Source: Phenylobacterium sp. CCH9-H3 (GTDB lineage Bacteria > Pseudomonadota > Alphaproteobacteria > Caulobacterales > Caulobacteraceae). From it: 57,423 nt of DNA. The stretch spans positions 1-57,423 of the forward strand of contig NZ_LSJI01000099.1 of the NCBI RefSeq assembly GCF_001557235.1, read 5' to 3'. This document shows positions 44,399-53,706 of this stretch, piece after piece (the stretch's first letter is position 1; the number at the start of each line of letters is the position of its first letter). Under the pieces are notes generated by a model that saw nothing but the letters and a program-made list of their open reading frames with translations, did not search any database and was not told the DNA's origin. The translations under genes and the position numbers were made by a program.

Positions 44399-44794
44399 TC
44401 AGCAGGCGTAGCGGCGCTCGATCGTTACCCGGCGGCCGATGTAGGGGTCCCAGACGCGGTCGCGTGTGACGCAGGTCCGGTACGGACGGTCGTAGTAGGC
44501 GTGGGGTCGGCCACGGTAGTAGCTGTCGCGGTAGTAGCCGCCGCGATACCGCTCGTAGCGCGGGTCGTACGAATAGCCGTTGTAGTAGTAGCTGCGGCTC
44601 CGGTCGCCCTTGCTGGACAGGGCCGCCCCCAGGGCCAGGCCCGCAACGCCTCCCAGCACGGCGGCGGCCACGGCGTCGTCGTTGTCCTTGTGGCGGTGAT
44701 GCCGGTAGCGGTCCGCTTGGGCAGGCGCCGCGGTCGCCAGGACGGCGCCGGCGGCGGTCACGGCGGCCAGGGCGGTGGTGAGGACCTTGCGCAT
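44399..44794 (-). CDS. Exported glycine-zipper, tyrosine/arginine-rich protein
   Basis: This 131-residue protein has a signal peptide (MRKVLTTALAAVTAAGAVLA, cleavage near AQAD), a histidine-rich stretch (RYRHHRHKDND), a glycine-zipper-like hydrophobic segment (AVLGGVAGLALGAALSS) and a tyrosine- and arginine-rich tail (SYYYNGYSYDPRYERYRGG). It ends in a paired-cysteine region. Such proteins often sit in or at the outer membrane, with unknown roles. AGGAGG lies a few bases before the ATG. Confidence 0.72.
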   Translation of the reverse strand: MRKVLTTALAAVTAAGAVLATAAPAQADRYRHHRHKDNDDAVAAAVLGGVAGLALGAALSSKGDRSRSYYYNGYSYDPRYERYRGGYYRDSYYRGRPHAYYDRPYRTCVTRDRVWDPYIGRRVTIERRYAC

Positions 44795-44862
44795 GAAATG
44801 CCTCCTGAATTGAAGGCATTAACGCGCGTTCACCCTGAACCGTGCCTGAACGCCTCGGTCAG

Positions 44863-46518
44863 CTACCGCCGCGCGGCGGCGGACTTCGCCCGGACCGGCT
44901 TGAACTCCGAGGTGGCGTTCCAATCCGGCCAGAGACGGGAATTGGCCAGTTCGCGGCCGGCCTCGAAGGCCAGCGTCACGTCCTGGGCGGCGCCGCGATA
45001 GTCCTGTTCCGGCGCCCAGACGTCGCAGGTCTGGTGGTAGCAGCGGGCGGTGTAGTCTTCGACCCACCGGTCGCCCGCCGCGCGGCCGCCGTTCACGAGG
45101 TCGGCGCCGCCGCTCATGCCCATGAACAGCACGGTCGGCACGCCCCGCTTGGCGACCGAGAAGTGGTCGGCGCGGTAGAACAAGGCTCGCTCCGGCCGCG
45201 GGTCCGGCGTGATCGTGCGACCATGCCTTGCCGCCACCTTGGCCAGGTGCGCCTCCAGTTCGTTCTGTCCCGAGCCCACAAGCACTACGTCCCGGGCCGG
45301 TCCGCCCGTCTGCAGCACATCGTAGGTGTAGTTGGCCACCATCCGCGCCAGATCGCCCTCGTGACGTTGGGCATAGTATTCGCTGCCCAGAAGACCGCGC
45401 TCCTCGGCCGTCCAGGCCGCGAAGACCACCGTCCGCTCGGGCGGCGGCCCTGCCTTGAAGGCCCGCGCCGTCTCGATCACGCCGGCGACGCCAACGGCGT
45501 CGTCCACCGCGCCCGGACGGATCACCTTGCCAGTGGGGTCCGCGGGGTCGATCCCGTAGGCGTCCCAGTGGGCGGCGTACAGCAGCGTCTCGTCCGGACG
45601 CCTGGCGCCGGGGATCTTGGCGAGGACGTTCTGGCTCTTCAGCGGCGTGAAGCTGTTGCGGTAGTCGGCCGAGAACGTTGCGCCCTTCAGCGCCACCGGC
45701 CGGAACGCCGCGGTCTTGGCGCGCGCCTTCTCCGCCTCGAAGTCCAGTCCCACGTCCTTGAACAGCTGGACCGTCAGGTCGCGCTGGATCCAGCCCTGCA
45801 ACAGCAGCTTGTCCCGCGCCGGATCGGGGCGGACCACATCGAAGCTCTCGCCGTTCGAGGCCACGACCGTGTTCCAGCCATAGGCCGCGCCCGCCGTCTC
45901 ATGCACGATCAGGACGCCCAACGCCCCGCGCCGCACGGCCTCCTCGTACTTGTAGACCCAGCGGGCGTAGAAGGTCGCCGCCTTGCCGCCGAACTTGCCG
46001 GACACCGCATCCTGCGGCGTCGCCTCGAAGTCCGGATCGTTGATCAGGACCAGGGCGATCTTGCCCTTCAGGTCCACGCCCTTGAAATCGTCCCAGCCGC
46101 GCTCGGGCGCCGTCACCCCATAGCCTACGAACACCAGCGGGGCGGCCTCGATCACCACCCGCTCCACCGGCCTCTGGGTCTCGATCCGCAGGTCGGTCTG
46201 CTCGTGCAGCGCCTTGGAGCGTCCTGCCGCCGCCAGGGTGAAGGTCCCGCCCGGCTGGGTCTGGTAGCGCCACAGCGGGACCGCCTGGGTCCACCCGCCA
46301 TCGTCGCCGGCAGGCGTCAGGCCCAGCGCCTTGAACTGAGCCACGATGAAGTCGACGGTCTTCTGCTCGCCGGGCCCGCCTGGACCGCGGCCAGCGTAGG
46401 GCTCCGACGCCAGCTCGCGGGTGATGTCCGAGAGACGCTGCGCCGAGATCTCCTGAGCCGCAGCGGTCGTGGCGAAGAATGAGGCGGCCAGGGCTAGGCC
46501 GGTAAAGGTACGCGTCAT
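44863..46518 (-). CDS. M28-family metallopeptidase (exported aminopeptidase-like)
   Basis: This is a 551-residue protein with a signal peptide (MTRTFTGLALAASFFATTAAA). A PA domain insertion (about residues 120-290) splits the M28 catalytic domain. Zinc-ligand segments are AAHWDAYGIDP, PGAVDDAVGVAGVIETARA, WTAEERGLLGSEYY and ADHFSVAKRGVP. M28 enzymes remove N-terminal residues from peptides or act on glutamate-containing peptides, here in the periplasm or outside. The start was set at ATG 46518, where the signal peptide begins; the frame upstream is open but antisense to the stress cluster. A CTCTATAGAG palindrome (46524-46533) lies just upstream. Confidence 0.92.
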   Translation of the reverse strand: MTRTFTGLALAASFFATTAAAQEISAQRLSDITRELASEPYAGRGPGGPGEQKTVDFIVAQFKALGLTPAGDDGGWTQAVPLWRYQTQPGGTFTLAAAGRSKALHEQTDLRIETQRPVERVVIEAAPLVFVGYGVTAPERGWDDFKGVDLKGKIALVLINDPDFEATPQDAVSGKFGGKAATFYARWVYKYEEAVRRGALGVLIVHETAGAAYGWNTVVASNGESFDVVRPDPARDKLLLQGWIQRDLTVQLFKDVGLDFEAEKARAKTAAFRPVALKGATFSADYRNSFTPLKSQNVLAKIPGARRPDETLLYAAHWDAYGIDPADPTGKVIRPGAVDDAVGVAGVIETARAFKAGPPPERTVVFAAWTAEERGLLGSEYYAQRHEGDLARMVANYTYDVLQTGGPARDVVLVGSGQNELEAHLAKVAARHGRTITPDPRPERALFYRADHFSVAKRGVPTVLFMGMSGGADLVNGGRAAGDRWVEDYTARCYHQTCDVWAPEQDYRGAAQDVTLAFEAGRELANSRLWPDWNATSEFKPVRAKSAAARR

Positions 46519-46629
46519 ACATCCTCTATAGAGTGGATTGCGGCGCTTGCCTTCGGTTTGACACGATAGGCGGGTGACAAGGACAAAGCGCGGCGCTCTA
46601 AGACGCGGCGAAAGATTAGGGTGCGACGG

Positions 46630-46899
46630 ATGGGTGTGTTCGACAATTCCATGCGCAAGATGGCGGGCCGCGACGCGCCGACCCCGGACGTCGTGAAGCC
46701 CGAACGGCTGGCGGGTCACTACGACATCTACGAAGGCTACGACGATGATGGCCTCGGCCGCCTGCGCAGCCTTTCGCGGCGCACGCGCCTGCGTCTGGCG
46801 GCCGCCATGGACCGGGAGGCCCTGGCCATGGGCGCGGCGGGCCTGATGGTCGGCGTGGCCATTGGCGTGGCGGTGATGTGGCGGCGGGGCCGTCGCTAG
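46630..46899 (+). CDS. Small membrane protein with C-terminal helix
   Basis: This is an 89-residue protein with a charged N-terminal part (YDIYEGYDDDGLGRLRSLSR) and one C-terminal transmembrane helix (AMGAAGLMVGVAIGVAVMWR). It may be tail-anchored with its bulk in the cytoplasm. ATG 46630 is preferred over GTG 46621 because AGG lies at normal distance from it. It is the first gene of a group of envelope genes on this strand but is 132 bases from the next, so it may have its own promoter. No family recognised. Confidence 0.65.
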   Translation: MGVFDNSMRKMAGRDAPTPDVVKPERLAGHYDIYEGYDDDGLGRLRSLSRRTRLRLAAAMDREALAMGAAGLMVGVAIGVAVMWRRGRR

Positions 46900-47031
46900 C
46901 CGGCCTTCCCACTTTCCCTTGAAAAACTGAAGTTTCGCGTCGGCGCAACGCCACCGAACGGCATCTCCTGCGTTTAGGCCCCGAAGCGGCGGTCCCGACG
47001 GGCCGCCCCGTGCCTGCATGGGGAGAAACAG

Positions 47032-47688
47032 ATGACCGACCTCGATACCGCCGCCACCGGAACGTCGCGCCGCACGGACCAGGCCAAGGAACTCGTCGGC
47101 CAGGCCGGCCACGCGCTGAAGGCCGAAGCCCAGTCCTTCGCCAGCGCCGCCCAGGAGCGGGTGCGGGCCGAGGCCCAGAAGGGCGCCCAGGCCGGCGCCC
47201 GGACACTCGGCGACTTCGCCAATGCCGTCCGCCGGGCGGGCGACGAACTGGCGAGCGCCGACCAGAGCCCGGCCTCTCGGCTGGTCCAGCAGGCCGCCGA
47301 CGGACTGGAAAACCTCTCGCGCAGCCTCGCCGACAAGGAACCGGGTGACCTGCTGAATGCGGTCCGCGACTTCGGCCGCAAGAATCCGGCGGCCTTCATC
47401 GGCGGCGCGGTGCTGGTGGGCCTGGCTGTGGGGCGGTTCGCCCGCGCCGCCGAGCCCGATCACAGCAGCGGTCTCGACACGGAACCCCTCGAACTCGCCG
47501 AGACGGATCCCTACGCCGGACCGCTGGCGGCGCCGCAGGACGCCGGCGTGGACAGTTCGATCGCCCAGAACATGGGCAGCCTCGAAGCCACCGAGCCCAC
47601 GACGGAATCGTCGATCGGCCTGGCGGCGGACGACACTCTCGACGGCGAGCCGGACGCCATCACCTCGCCGCACACCGGGGGCCGCTAG
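47032..47688 (+). CDS. Alanine-rich membrane-associated protein of the DUF3618/holin-X cluster
   Basis: This 218-residue protein has an alanine- and glutamine-rich amphipathic region (ALKAEAQSFASAAQERVR), then one transmembrane segment around residue 120 (AAFIGGAVLVGLAVGRFARA) and an acidic disordered tail. Its layout is like rhizobial proteins annotated as nutrient-deprivation-induced, which also neighbour holin-X and DUF3618 genes. Function unknown. The ATG has GGGGAGAAAC just upstream. Three genes follow tightly: the next starts three bases after its stop. Confidence 0.75.
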   Translation: MTDLDTAATGTSRRTDQAKELVGQAGHALKAEAQSFASAAQERVRAEAQKGAQAGARTLGDFANAVRRAGDELASADQSPASRLVQQAADGLENLSRSLADKEPGDLLNAVRDFGRKNPAAFIGGAVLVGLAVGRFARAAEPDHSSGLDTEPLELAETDPYAGPLAAPQDAGVDSSIAQNMGSLEATEPTTESSIGLAADDTLDGEPDAITSPHTGGR

Positions 47689-47691
47689 ATC

Positions 47692-48093
47692 ATGGACGGG
47701 ACCTCTCCGTCGCGGGAGGCTCGGGGCCTGACCGATCTGATCGGCCAGCTGGGCGGCGATCTGGCGGCGCTGGTACGGAAAGAATCGGAACTGGTCCGGG
47801 CCGAGCTTGCCGAGAAACTCAACCGCGCCGGCCGGGCGGTGGGCGACGTCGCCGCCGGCGGCCTGCTGCTGATCGCAGCCCTGCTGGTCCTGCTCCAGGC
47901 CCTGGTGCTGGCCCTGTCCAAGTTCATGGATCCGATCTGGGCGGCCCTGATCGTCGGCCTGGCTGTGGCCGCGGTCGGCGCCCTGCTCGTGCGGGCCGGC
48001 ATGAAGGCCATCTCGCCCAGCAGCCTGAAGCCCGACCGCACGACCCGGCAGCTCAAGAAGGACGCGCAACTCATGAAGGGGACGACCCGATGA
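47692..48093 (+). CDS. Holin-X (phage_holin_3_6) family membrane protein
   Basis: This 133-residue protein has an N-terminal amphipathic helix (LIGQLGGDLAALVRKESELV) and two transmembrane helices (about residues 58-80 and 86-104). It belongs to the superfamily called putative actinobacterial holin-X, found in many chromosomes unrelated to phage. Here it is in an operon of envelope proteins, so a membrane-organising or stress role is more likely than lysis. It overlaps the DUF3618 gene by four bases (ATGA). Confidence 0.88.
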   Translation: MDGTSPSREARGLTDLIGQLGGDLAALVRKESELVRAELAEKLNRAGRAVGDVAAGGLLLIAALLVLLQALVLALSKFMDPIWAALIVGLAVAAVGALLVRAGMKAISPSSLKPDRTTRQLKKDAQLMKGTTR

Positions 48094-48929
48094 CCAAGAC
48101 GGCAGCCGAGCTCGAGCGCGAGGTCGAAGAGACGCGCGGGCGGATCGACCAGACGGTCGAAGCCCTCAAGGACAAGATGCAACCCCGGGAACTGTTCGAC
48201 GAGGCGACGAGGATGATGGGCGGCGCAAGCAACAAGGTGCTGACGACGGCGGTGGACCAGCTGCGGGAAAACCCCATCCCCATCGCCCTGATCGGTTTGG
48301 GCGTGGCCTGGCTGGCGATCAGCCAGACCCGCCGCCAGCCCTCGGCCATCGGCTACGAGGGATCGGGCTACTATCCGACCTACGAAGGCTACGACGAGGG
48401 TGAGAGCCTGCGCGCCAAGGTCAAGGCCAAGGCCGACGCCGCCAAGGCGAAGCTGGCCGACAGCGCCGAGCGGGCCAAGTCCAGGCTGGCGGACGCCCAG
48501 CATCACGCCGCGGACAGCGTGTCAGGGGTTCGCGGCAAGGTCGGCGAGTACGCCCACCTCGCGCAGGACAAGGCCGGCGAATACGGCCGCGCCGCCCGCC
48601 AGCGGTTCGACGACACGCTGGACGCCGAGCCCCTCGTGATCGGCGCCATCGGCCTGGCCGTGGGCGCCGCTATCGGCGCGGCCCTGCCCTCCACGCCGGT
48701 CGAGCGGCGCTACTTCGGCCCTGCCCGCAGCAAGGTGGCCGACCGCGCGAAGGCGTCCCTGGGCGAGGTCAAGGACGTGGCCCAGCGCGCCTACGGCCAA
48801 GTGAAGGAAGAGCTCCACCGCCAGACCGGCCCGGAGGGCGAAGGCGCCACCCTGCGCGAGAAGGCGTCTGCCCTCGCTGAAGCCGGAACCCGGACGGTAA
48901 AGGACGAATTGCAGGGTCCCGCCCACTAG
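48090..48929 (+). CDS. DUF3618 domain protein
   Basis: This 279-residue protein carries the DUF3618 signature at its N-terminus (LEREVEETRGRIDQTVEALK), then a transmembrane segment (PIPIALIGLGVAWLAI), a long alanine- and lysine-rich helical region with repeats like KAKADAAKAKLADSAERAK and a second glycine-rich hydrophobic stretch (GAIGLAVGAAIGAALP). It resembles LEA- or apolipoprotein-like amphipathic helices that could coat membranes. Its start overlaps the holin-X stop, so the two are translationally coupled. No terminator is visible before the convergent dctA-like gene. Confidence 0.88.
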   Translation: MTKTAAELEREVEETRGRIDQTVEALKDKMQPRELFDEATRMMGGASNKVLTTAVDQLRENPIPIALIGLGVAWLAISQTRRQPSAIGYEGSGYYPTYEGYDEGESLRAKVKAKADAAKAKLADSAERAKSRLADAQHHAADSVSGVRGKVGEYAHLAQDKAGEYGRAARQRFDDTLDAEPLVIGAIGLAVGAAIGAALPSTPVERRYFGPARSKVADRAKASLGEVKDVAQRAYGQVKEELHRQTGPEGEGATLREKASALAEAGTRTVKDELQGPAH

Positions 48930-49061
48930 TCCGGGCGGCTCGCAGACCTTTGCGCCTTGGAGTGCATTCCGCCGAAGTGGAGCCGGTTCGGCGATCAGAT
49001 TGCGCTCAAAATCAAGGAGGGGCGGTCAAAGATCACCACCTTGCTTTCGTAGCGCGCGGGT

Positions 49062-50387
49062 TCAGTCCGCGTCGGCTTCGACCGGCTGGGCTGCAACGGG
49101 TGCTGGCGGACCGCTCAACGCGGCCGCCAGCTTTTCCTGGTCGAGCTGGCCTTCCCAACGCGAGACGACCAGGGTCGCCACCGCATTGCCGACGAAGTTG
49201 GTCAGGGCCCGGCACTCGCTCATGAAGCGGTCGACGCCGAGGATCAGCGCCATCCCCGCCACGGGTACGCTGGGGACGACCTGCAGCGTCGCCGCCAGGG
49301 TGATGAAGCCCGCCCCCGTCACGCCAGCCGCCCCCTTCGAGCTCAGCATGGCCACGCCGAGCAGCAAAAGCTGTTCGCCGAGGGGCAGATCGATCCCCAC
49401 CGCCTGGGCGATGAACAGCGCCGCCAGCGTCATGTAGATGTTGGTGCCGTCCAGGTTGAAGCTGTAGCCGGTGGGCACGACCAGCCCCACGATGCTCTTG
49501 GCGGCGCCCGCCCGCTCCATCTTCTCCAGCAGCGACGGCAGCGCCGCCTCCGAGGAACTGGTCCCCAGCACGAGCAGCAGCTCCTCCTTGAGGTAGCGGA
49601 TGAGCTTCAGGATCGAGAAGCCGTTCAGGGCTGCGATGGCCCCCAGCACCACCAGTACGAAGAGGATCGAGGTCCCGTAGAAGGTGGCCACCAGCGCCGC
49701 CAGGCTGGCGATGCTCTCGATCCCGTACTTGCCCACCGTGAAGGCGAAGGCGCCGAACGCCCCGATGGGCGCGGCGCGCATGAAGATCGCCACCAGCCTG
49801 AAGAACGCCTCGGCGGTCGCGTTCAGCACGTTCAGCACCGGCTCGCCGCGATCCCCGATCATCGCCAGCGCCAGGCCGAACGGGATCGAGAAGAACAGCA
49901 CCTGCAGGATGTTGCCCTCGGTGAAGGCGGTCACCACCGTGGTCGGGATGATGTCCATCAAAAAGCCGATGATCGTCATGTCGTGCGACTTGGCCGCGTA
50001 GCCCTTCACCGCCTCGGCGTCGAGCGAGGCCGGGTCGATGTTCATCCCCGCGCCCGGCTGCACGACATTCGCCACGATCAGCCCGACCACCAGGGCGAAG
50101 CTCGAGACCGCGAAGAAGTAGCCGAAGGCCTTGGCGGCCACGCCGCCGACCTTGCCGATGTCGCGCATGCCGGCGATCCCGGTGACCACGGTCAAGAAGA
50201 TCACCGGGGCGATGATCATCTTCACCAGCTTGATGAAGGCGTCCCCGAGCGGCTTGAGCGCCTCGCCGGTGGCTGGCCAGACGTGGCCGATCACCGCCCC
50301 CAACGCGATGGCCACGAGGACCTGCAGGTAGAGCTGCGTCCACAGCGGCCGCCTCACCGGCGCCTCGACCGTCCTGATCCCCGCCAC
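49062..50387 (-). CDS. dctA: Dicarboxylate/amino acid:cation symporter (DctA type)
   Basis: This is a 441-residue inner-membrane transporter of the DAACS family, importing C4-dicarboxylates (succinate, fumarate, malate) or glutamate with H+ or Na+. It has about eight helices plus hairpins, with family motifs [36 protein letters not shown] (serine-rich hairpin HP1) and [19 protein letters not shown]. Glycine- and alanine-rich HP2 ([14 protein letters not shown]) is intact. GTG 50387 is chosen because GGAGGGGGAG lies just upstream; the longer frame adds only arginine-rich residues. It is divergent from the serine hydrolase gene. Confidence 0.93.
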   Translation of the reverse strand: MAGIRTVEAPVRRPLWTQLYLQVLVAIALGAVIGHVWPATGEALKPLGDAFIKLVKMIIAPVIFLTVVTGIAGMRDIGKVGGVAAKAFGYFFAVSSFALVVGLIVANVVQPGAGMNIDPASLDAEAVKGYAAKSHDMTIIGFLMDIIPTTVVTAFTEGNILQVLFFSIPFGLALAMIGDRGEPVLNVLNATAEAFFRLVAIFMRAAPIGAFGAFAFTVGKYGIESIASLAALVATFYGTSILFVLVVLGAIAALNGFSILKLIRYLKEELLLVLGTSSSEAALPSLLEKMERAGAAKSIVGLVVPTGYSFNLDGTNIYMTLAALFIAQAVGIDLPLGEQLLLLGVAMLSSKGAAGVTGAGFITLAATLQVVPSVPVAGMALILGVDRFMSECRALTNFVGNAVATLVVSRWEGQLDQEKLAAALSGPPAPVAAQPVEADAD

Positions 50388-50550
50388 GCGACTCCCCCTC
50401 CTGCGTCGCCGCAACCTAGCGGATGGCCGGAGCCGCGCCCACAGGGCCGGAAACATCCCTGCAAAACGGATGGCCGATCTTTCGAAAACAGGGGATGCTG
50501 ATCCTCGAAGAGTCCGCTTCAGACGGACCAATGGGACCGGGAGGACAAGG

Positions 50551-51804
50551 ATGACGACGCTGGATCGGCGCGGCCTGATGCTGGGCGGCGCGGGCCTGAT
50601 GAGCCTGGCGGCCCTGCCCGCCTTCGCGAAGATCGCCGTGCAGCCGCCTGCCTCCGCCGGGTTCACGCCCGCGGGCGTGGCCGAGCTGAACGCCCAGATG
50701 CACGCCCTTGTCGACCAGCAGAAACTGGCCGGCGTCGTCACCCTGCTGGCCCGCAAGGGCAAGGTCGTGAACCTCGACGCCTACGGCAAACAGGACGCTT
50801 CGTCGCCCGCGCCCATGGCCGTGGACTCGATCTTCCGCATCGCCTCCATGACCAAGCCCATCGTCGGCGTCGCCATGATGCAGCTGTGGGAACAGGGCAA
50901 GTGGAAGCTGGACGATCCGGTGGCCCGGCACATCCCCGAGTTCGCCGGGCTGAAGGTGAAGACCGCCGCCGGCCTGGTCGATCAGACCCGGCCCATGACC
51001 ATGGCCCAGCTCATGAGCCACACCGCCGGCTTCGGGACCAGCGGCGTCTACGAAGCGGCCAAGGTCAACCTGCGCGAAACCGACCTCCAGGGCATGGTGG
51101 ACAAGCTCGCCGCCCTGCCGCTCGAAAGCCAGCCGGGCACGGACTGGGCCTATGGACCCTGCGTCGACCTGCAGGGCTACGTGGTCCAGAAGCTGTCGGG
51201 CAAGCCGCTCGACCGCTACCTGCAGGATCACCTCTTCACGCCCTTGAAGATGCCCGACACCCAGTTCTGGGTGGACCCGGCCAAGACCGCCCGCGCGGTT
51301 CGCATCCACACCTACGACGCCGCCGGCAAGATCGCGCCGGCGGAAAGCCGCGTGCTCACCAACCCGCCGCGGTTCCTGTCCGGCGGCGGCGGCCTGTGGT
51401 CCACGGCCCCCGACTATTACCGCTTCTGCCAGGCGCTGCTGCAGGGCGGGGAACTGGACGGCGCCCGCATCCTGAAGCCCGACACCGTCAAGCTGATGCG
51501 CAAATCGGTCCTCCAGCCGGGAGTCGGCATCGATCTCTACGGGCCGGTGCAGAAAGGCCTGGGCTTCGGCATGGATTTCGCCGTCAACGAGCGGCCGGCC
51601 GAGAGCGGGCTGCCGCACGGCCAGGACAGCTTCTGGTGGGGCGGCGCGTTCGGCACGTGGTTCTGGATCGACCCCACCAACGACATCGTCTTCGTCGGCA
51701 TGATCCAAAACCTGCGGGGCTCGATCCCGGGGGCCGGCACGCCGGACGTCCGCACGATCTCGCCCAAGGCGGTCTACGCCGCCCTTACCGACCGGAAGGC
51801 CTGA
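50551..51804 (+). CDS. Exported serine hydrolase, beta-lactamase/EstB family VIII type
   Basis: This 417-residue protein has a Tat-like signal peptide ([22 protein letters not shown] at residues 6-7). The class C beta-lactamase fold carries S99-x-x-K102 (IASMTKPI), Y201 (WAYGPCVD) and a tryptophan/glycine-rich third motif ([14 protein letters not shown] near residue 363). This WGG pattern and the Y-x-P rather than Y-A-N are typical of family VIII esterases such as EstB and of small-ester hydrolases. Ester cleavage is more likely than antibiotic resistance. GGGAGG is at good distance from the ATG. It lies divergent from dctA. Confidence 0.92.
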   Translation: MTTLDRRGLMLGGAGLMSLAALPAFAKIAVQPPASAGFTPAGVAELNAQMHALVDQQKLAGVVTLLARKGKVVNLDAYGKQDASSPAPMAVDSIFRIASMTKPIVGVAMMQLWEQGKWKLDDPVARHIPEFAGLKVKTAAGLVDQTRPMTMAQLMSHTAGFGTSGVYEAAKVNLRETDLQGMVDKLAALPLESQPGTDWAYGPCVDLQGYVVQKLSGKPLDRYLQDHLFTPLKMPDTQFWVDPAKTARAVRIHTYDAAGKIAPAESRVLTNPPRFLSGGGGLWSTAPDYYRFCQALLQGGELDGARILKPDTVKLMRKSVLQPGVGIDLYGPVQKGLGFGMDFAVNERPAESGLPHGQDSFWWGGAFGTWFWIDPTNDIVFVGMIQNLRGSIPGAGTPDVRTISPKAVYAALTDRKA

Positions 51805-51833
51805 CCATGCCCCGCCTCGCCATCGGGCCGAGC

Positions 51834-52415
51834 TCAGAACCAGCTTAGATCCACGCGTCGGCCGCCGGCGGTCAGGCCCTTCAGCCGGGCCCGGCCATCG
51901 GCGCCGACCGAGACGATCGCATAGCCGCGCGCTTCTTGGCCTGGCGGCGCCCGCAGCACATCCTGGATTGCTTCGGCCCGTTTCTGATCGGCGTGCAGCC
52001 GGTCGACGCCCAGGTCCAGCACGACCCAAGTTGTCTCGGGCGGGGGACGGGCCAGGCAGTCGATGTCGCCCTGCACCGCCACCTCGCCCAGCTTCAGGGC
52101 GCCGGCCCGGCTCAGCGCCGCTCCCGTCGCCACGTGATGGTCCCCGCGCCGCGACAGCGCCACCCAGGCGCCCGGCCGCCGGACGGAATCGCCGTGGCCA
52201 GGCGGGCAGGCCGTGCCCCCCGGATACTCCGAGCGGAACTGAAACTGGACGTAGTGTCCAGTGAGGAGCTCGCGGGGGTCGTAGCCGGTGATCGCCAGCA
52301 CCACCTCCCGTCCGCTGGCCCGCGCCAGACCTTCGCGCGCCACCAGGCCGACGAGGGCGAGCGCCAGCACGCCGGCGGCGGCCAGGATCCGCACGGGCAC
52401 GCCTGGCAGCCTCAT
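51834..52415 (-). CDS. GDYXXLXY-domain membrane-anchored protein
   Basis: This is a 193-residue protein with one N-terminal membrane segment (about residues 8-26, RILAAAGVLALALVGLV) and a GDYXXLXY-family domain: GYDPRELLTGHYVQFQF is the signature region. The rest is a beta-rich domain with WVALSRRG and ARGYAIVSVGADGRARLKGL. Members are usually encoded next to a DUF2157 membrane protein, as here, where they overlap by four bases (ATGA), and may form a membrane complex. Function unknown. Confidence 0.88.
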   Translation of the reverse strand: MRLPGVPVRILAAAGVLALALVGLVAREGLARASGREVVLAITGYDPRELLTGHYVQFQFRSEYPGGTACPPGHGDSVRRPGAWVALSRRGDHHVATGAALSRAGALKLGEVAVQGDIDCLARPPPETTWVVLDLGVDRLHADQKRAEAIQDVLRAPPGQEARGYAIVSVGADGRARLKGLTAGGRRVDLSWF

Positions 52416-53476
52416 ATCGGCCTCCTCCCACGCATGGCCCAGGCGACGCCCAGCGCGATCAGCGCCGCGGCGCCGAACACCGCCGCCGAGGTCAGCAGCC
52501 CGACGCCCAGGTTGAACAGCAGACTGGCCCCCGCGGCGAGCAGACCCACGACACCGGCGGCGGTGACCGGCGCGTGGCGGTCGTGGCGGCCCAGCGCCAC
52601 CGCGCCGGCCGACAGCGCCAGCCAGGCGATCGAATGGCCCACGCCCTTGAAGTCGCCATCGAAGCCCGACGCGCCGAACCATATCGACGCACCCCAGACG
52701 AGCCAGCCGTAGAGCACTCCGGCCGACCCTTCGAACCGTTCGCGCAGGAACCGCGCGCCGGCCGCGGCGGCCGCCATCGCCACCGACGCGCCCAGGAACA
52801 GCTGGCCGGCCTCGTCCCGGAACAACTCGCCGAAGGTCGGCACCGCCAGGATCGCCGCAATCCCCGCAACATGCGCCAGCGCCTGCGACCGCCAGGCCAG
52901 GGCCAGGCCCATGCCCAGCGGCGCCGCCACAGCGAGCCATCCCGGCCACTGCGGCTCGCCGGGCCCGGAGCGCGGCCCGTCCGCGACGTCGCCGAACCCC
53001 AGCAGCACCAGGCCCACCGCAGCCGGCCAGGGCGAGCGTCCCGCCAGCGCCAGCAGCGCCGCCGCCAGGCCCGCCGCGCGCAGCGCCGCCTGCGGTTCGC
53101 CGGCGATGTCGAAGATCTGGCCGGTCAGCCCGATGGCGGCGGCGAACACCAGCGCCGCCACGCTCAGCAGCACCTGGCTGGCCACGGCCCGGCCCCGCGC
53201 GCTGGCCCAGGCCGCGCCGCCCGCCGCCCCCAGGAACGCTGCGAGCACCAGGACGAACCGCGCGATCCGCGGGATCTCGGACCAGTTGGCGGCGACGAAG
53301 GCGATGACCGCCACCCCGGCCAGCAGCCCACCGATGATCGCCAGCGCCGTGGCGGCGTCCAGGCGGCGGCCCTCGCCGATGCTCTGCAGGATCGCGGCGC
53401 GGCTCTCGGCCGGCACCAGGCCGCGGCCGATCCAGTCGTCCAGGTCCCGTTCAAGCCGCTGTCGGTAGCTCGCCAT
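52412..53476 (-). CDS. DUF2157 multi-pass membrane protein
   Basis: This 354-residue protein begins with a short cytoplasmic helix pair (RQRLERDLDDWIGRGLVPAE), typical for DUF2157, followed by about ten alanine- and glycine-rich transmembrane helices (for example ALAIIGGLLAGVAVIAFVAA). The N-terminal segment may be a peptidase- or partner-binding domain. ATG 53476 is preferred to the ATG seven codons upstream because GGAGGACCG lies just before it. Its stop overlaps the GDYXXLXY start, so the two form an operon. Function unknown. Confidence 0.9.
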   Translation of the reverse strand: MASYRQRLERDLDDWIGRGLVPAESRAAILQSIGEGRRLDAATALAIIGGLLAGVAVIAFVAANWSEIPRIARFVLVLAAFLGAAGGAAWASARGRAVASQVLLSVAALVFAAAIGLTGQIFDIAGEPQAALRAAGLAAALLALAGRSPWPAAVGLVLLGFGDVADGPRSGPGEPQWPGWLAVAAPLGMGLALAWRSQALAHVAGIAAILAVPTFGELFRDEAGQLFLGASVAMAAAAAGARFLRERFEGSAGVLYGWLVWGASIWFGASGFDGDFKGVGHSIAWLALSAGAVALGRHDRHAPVTAAGVVGLLAAGASLLFNLGVGLLTSAAVFGAAALIALGVAWAMRGRRPI

Positions 53477-53578
53477 CGGTCCTCCGCGCCGCGACACTGG
53501 CCCAGTCGCGGCGTCGGCGCCTAGCCCCCGCTCGACGCCTTGCGGCCAGCCGCCGTTCGGATCACGCGTTCGATTTCA

Positions 53579-53593
53579 AACATTCAGTATGTT
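53579..53593. promoter_or_regulatory. Inverted repeat upstream of the second TonB receptor
   Basis: AACAT (53579-53583) and ATGTT (53589-53593) form a perfect 5-bp inverted repeat with a 5-base centre, 114 bases before the receptor ATG. It lies in the more AT-rich part of the gap, as expected for a repressor operator. A near TATA-like GATATA follows at 53604-53609. Confidence 0.35.
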
Positions 53594-53662
53594 CAAAAAC
53601 CGCCGATATAGAACGACGGGCGCATTGACGCGGGGTGCACCATGCCGGACATTCGAATCCAA

Positions 53663-53683
53663 GCGCCATCAAGGCGCCATCAA
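53663..53683 (+). repeat. Tandem 10-base direct repeat in the TonB-receptor leader
   Basis: GCGCCATCAA occurs at 53663-53672 and again at 53674-53683, one base apart, 24 bases before the receptor start. The 11-base period fits one helical turn, so it could be a regulator site or part of a leader structure. Confidence 0.5.
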
Positions 53684-53706
53684 AACGGGCTTGGGGGAAA
53701 CGTCGG

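Noticed and set aside
47692..48093. Holin gene as a sign of a prophage
   Set aside because: No capsid, tail, integrase or lysin gene is nearby; holin-X proteins are common chromosomal genes.
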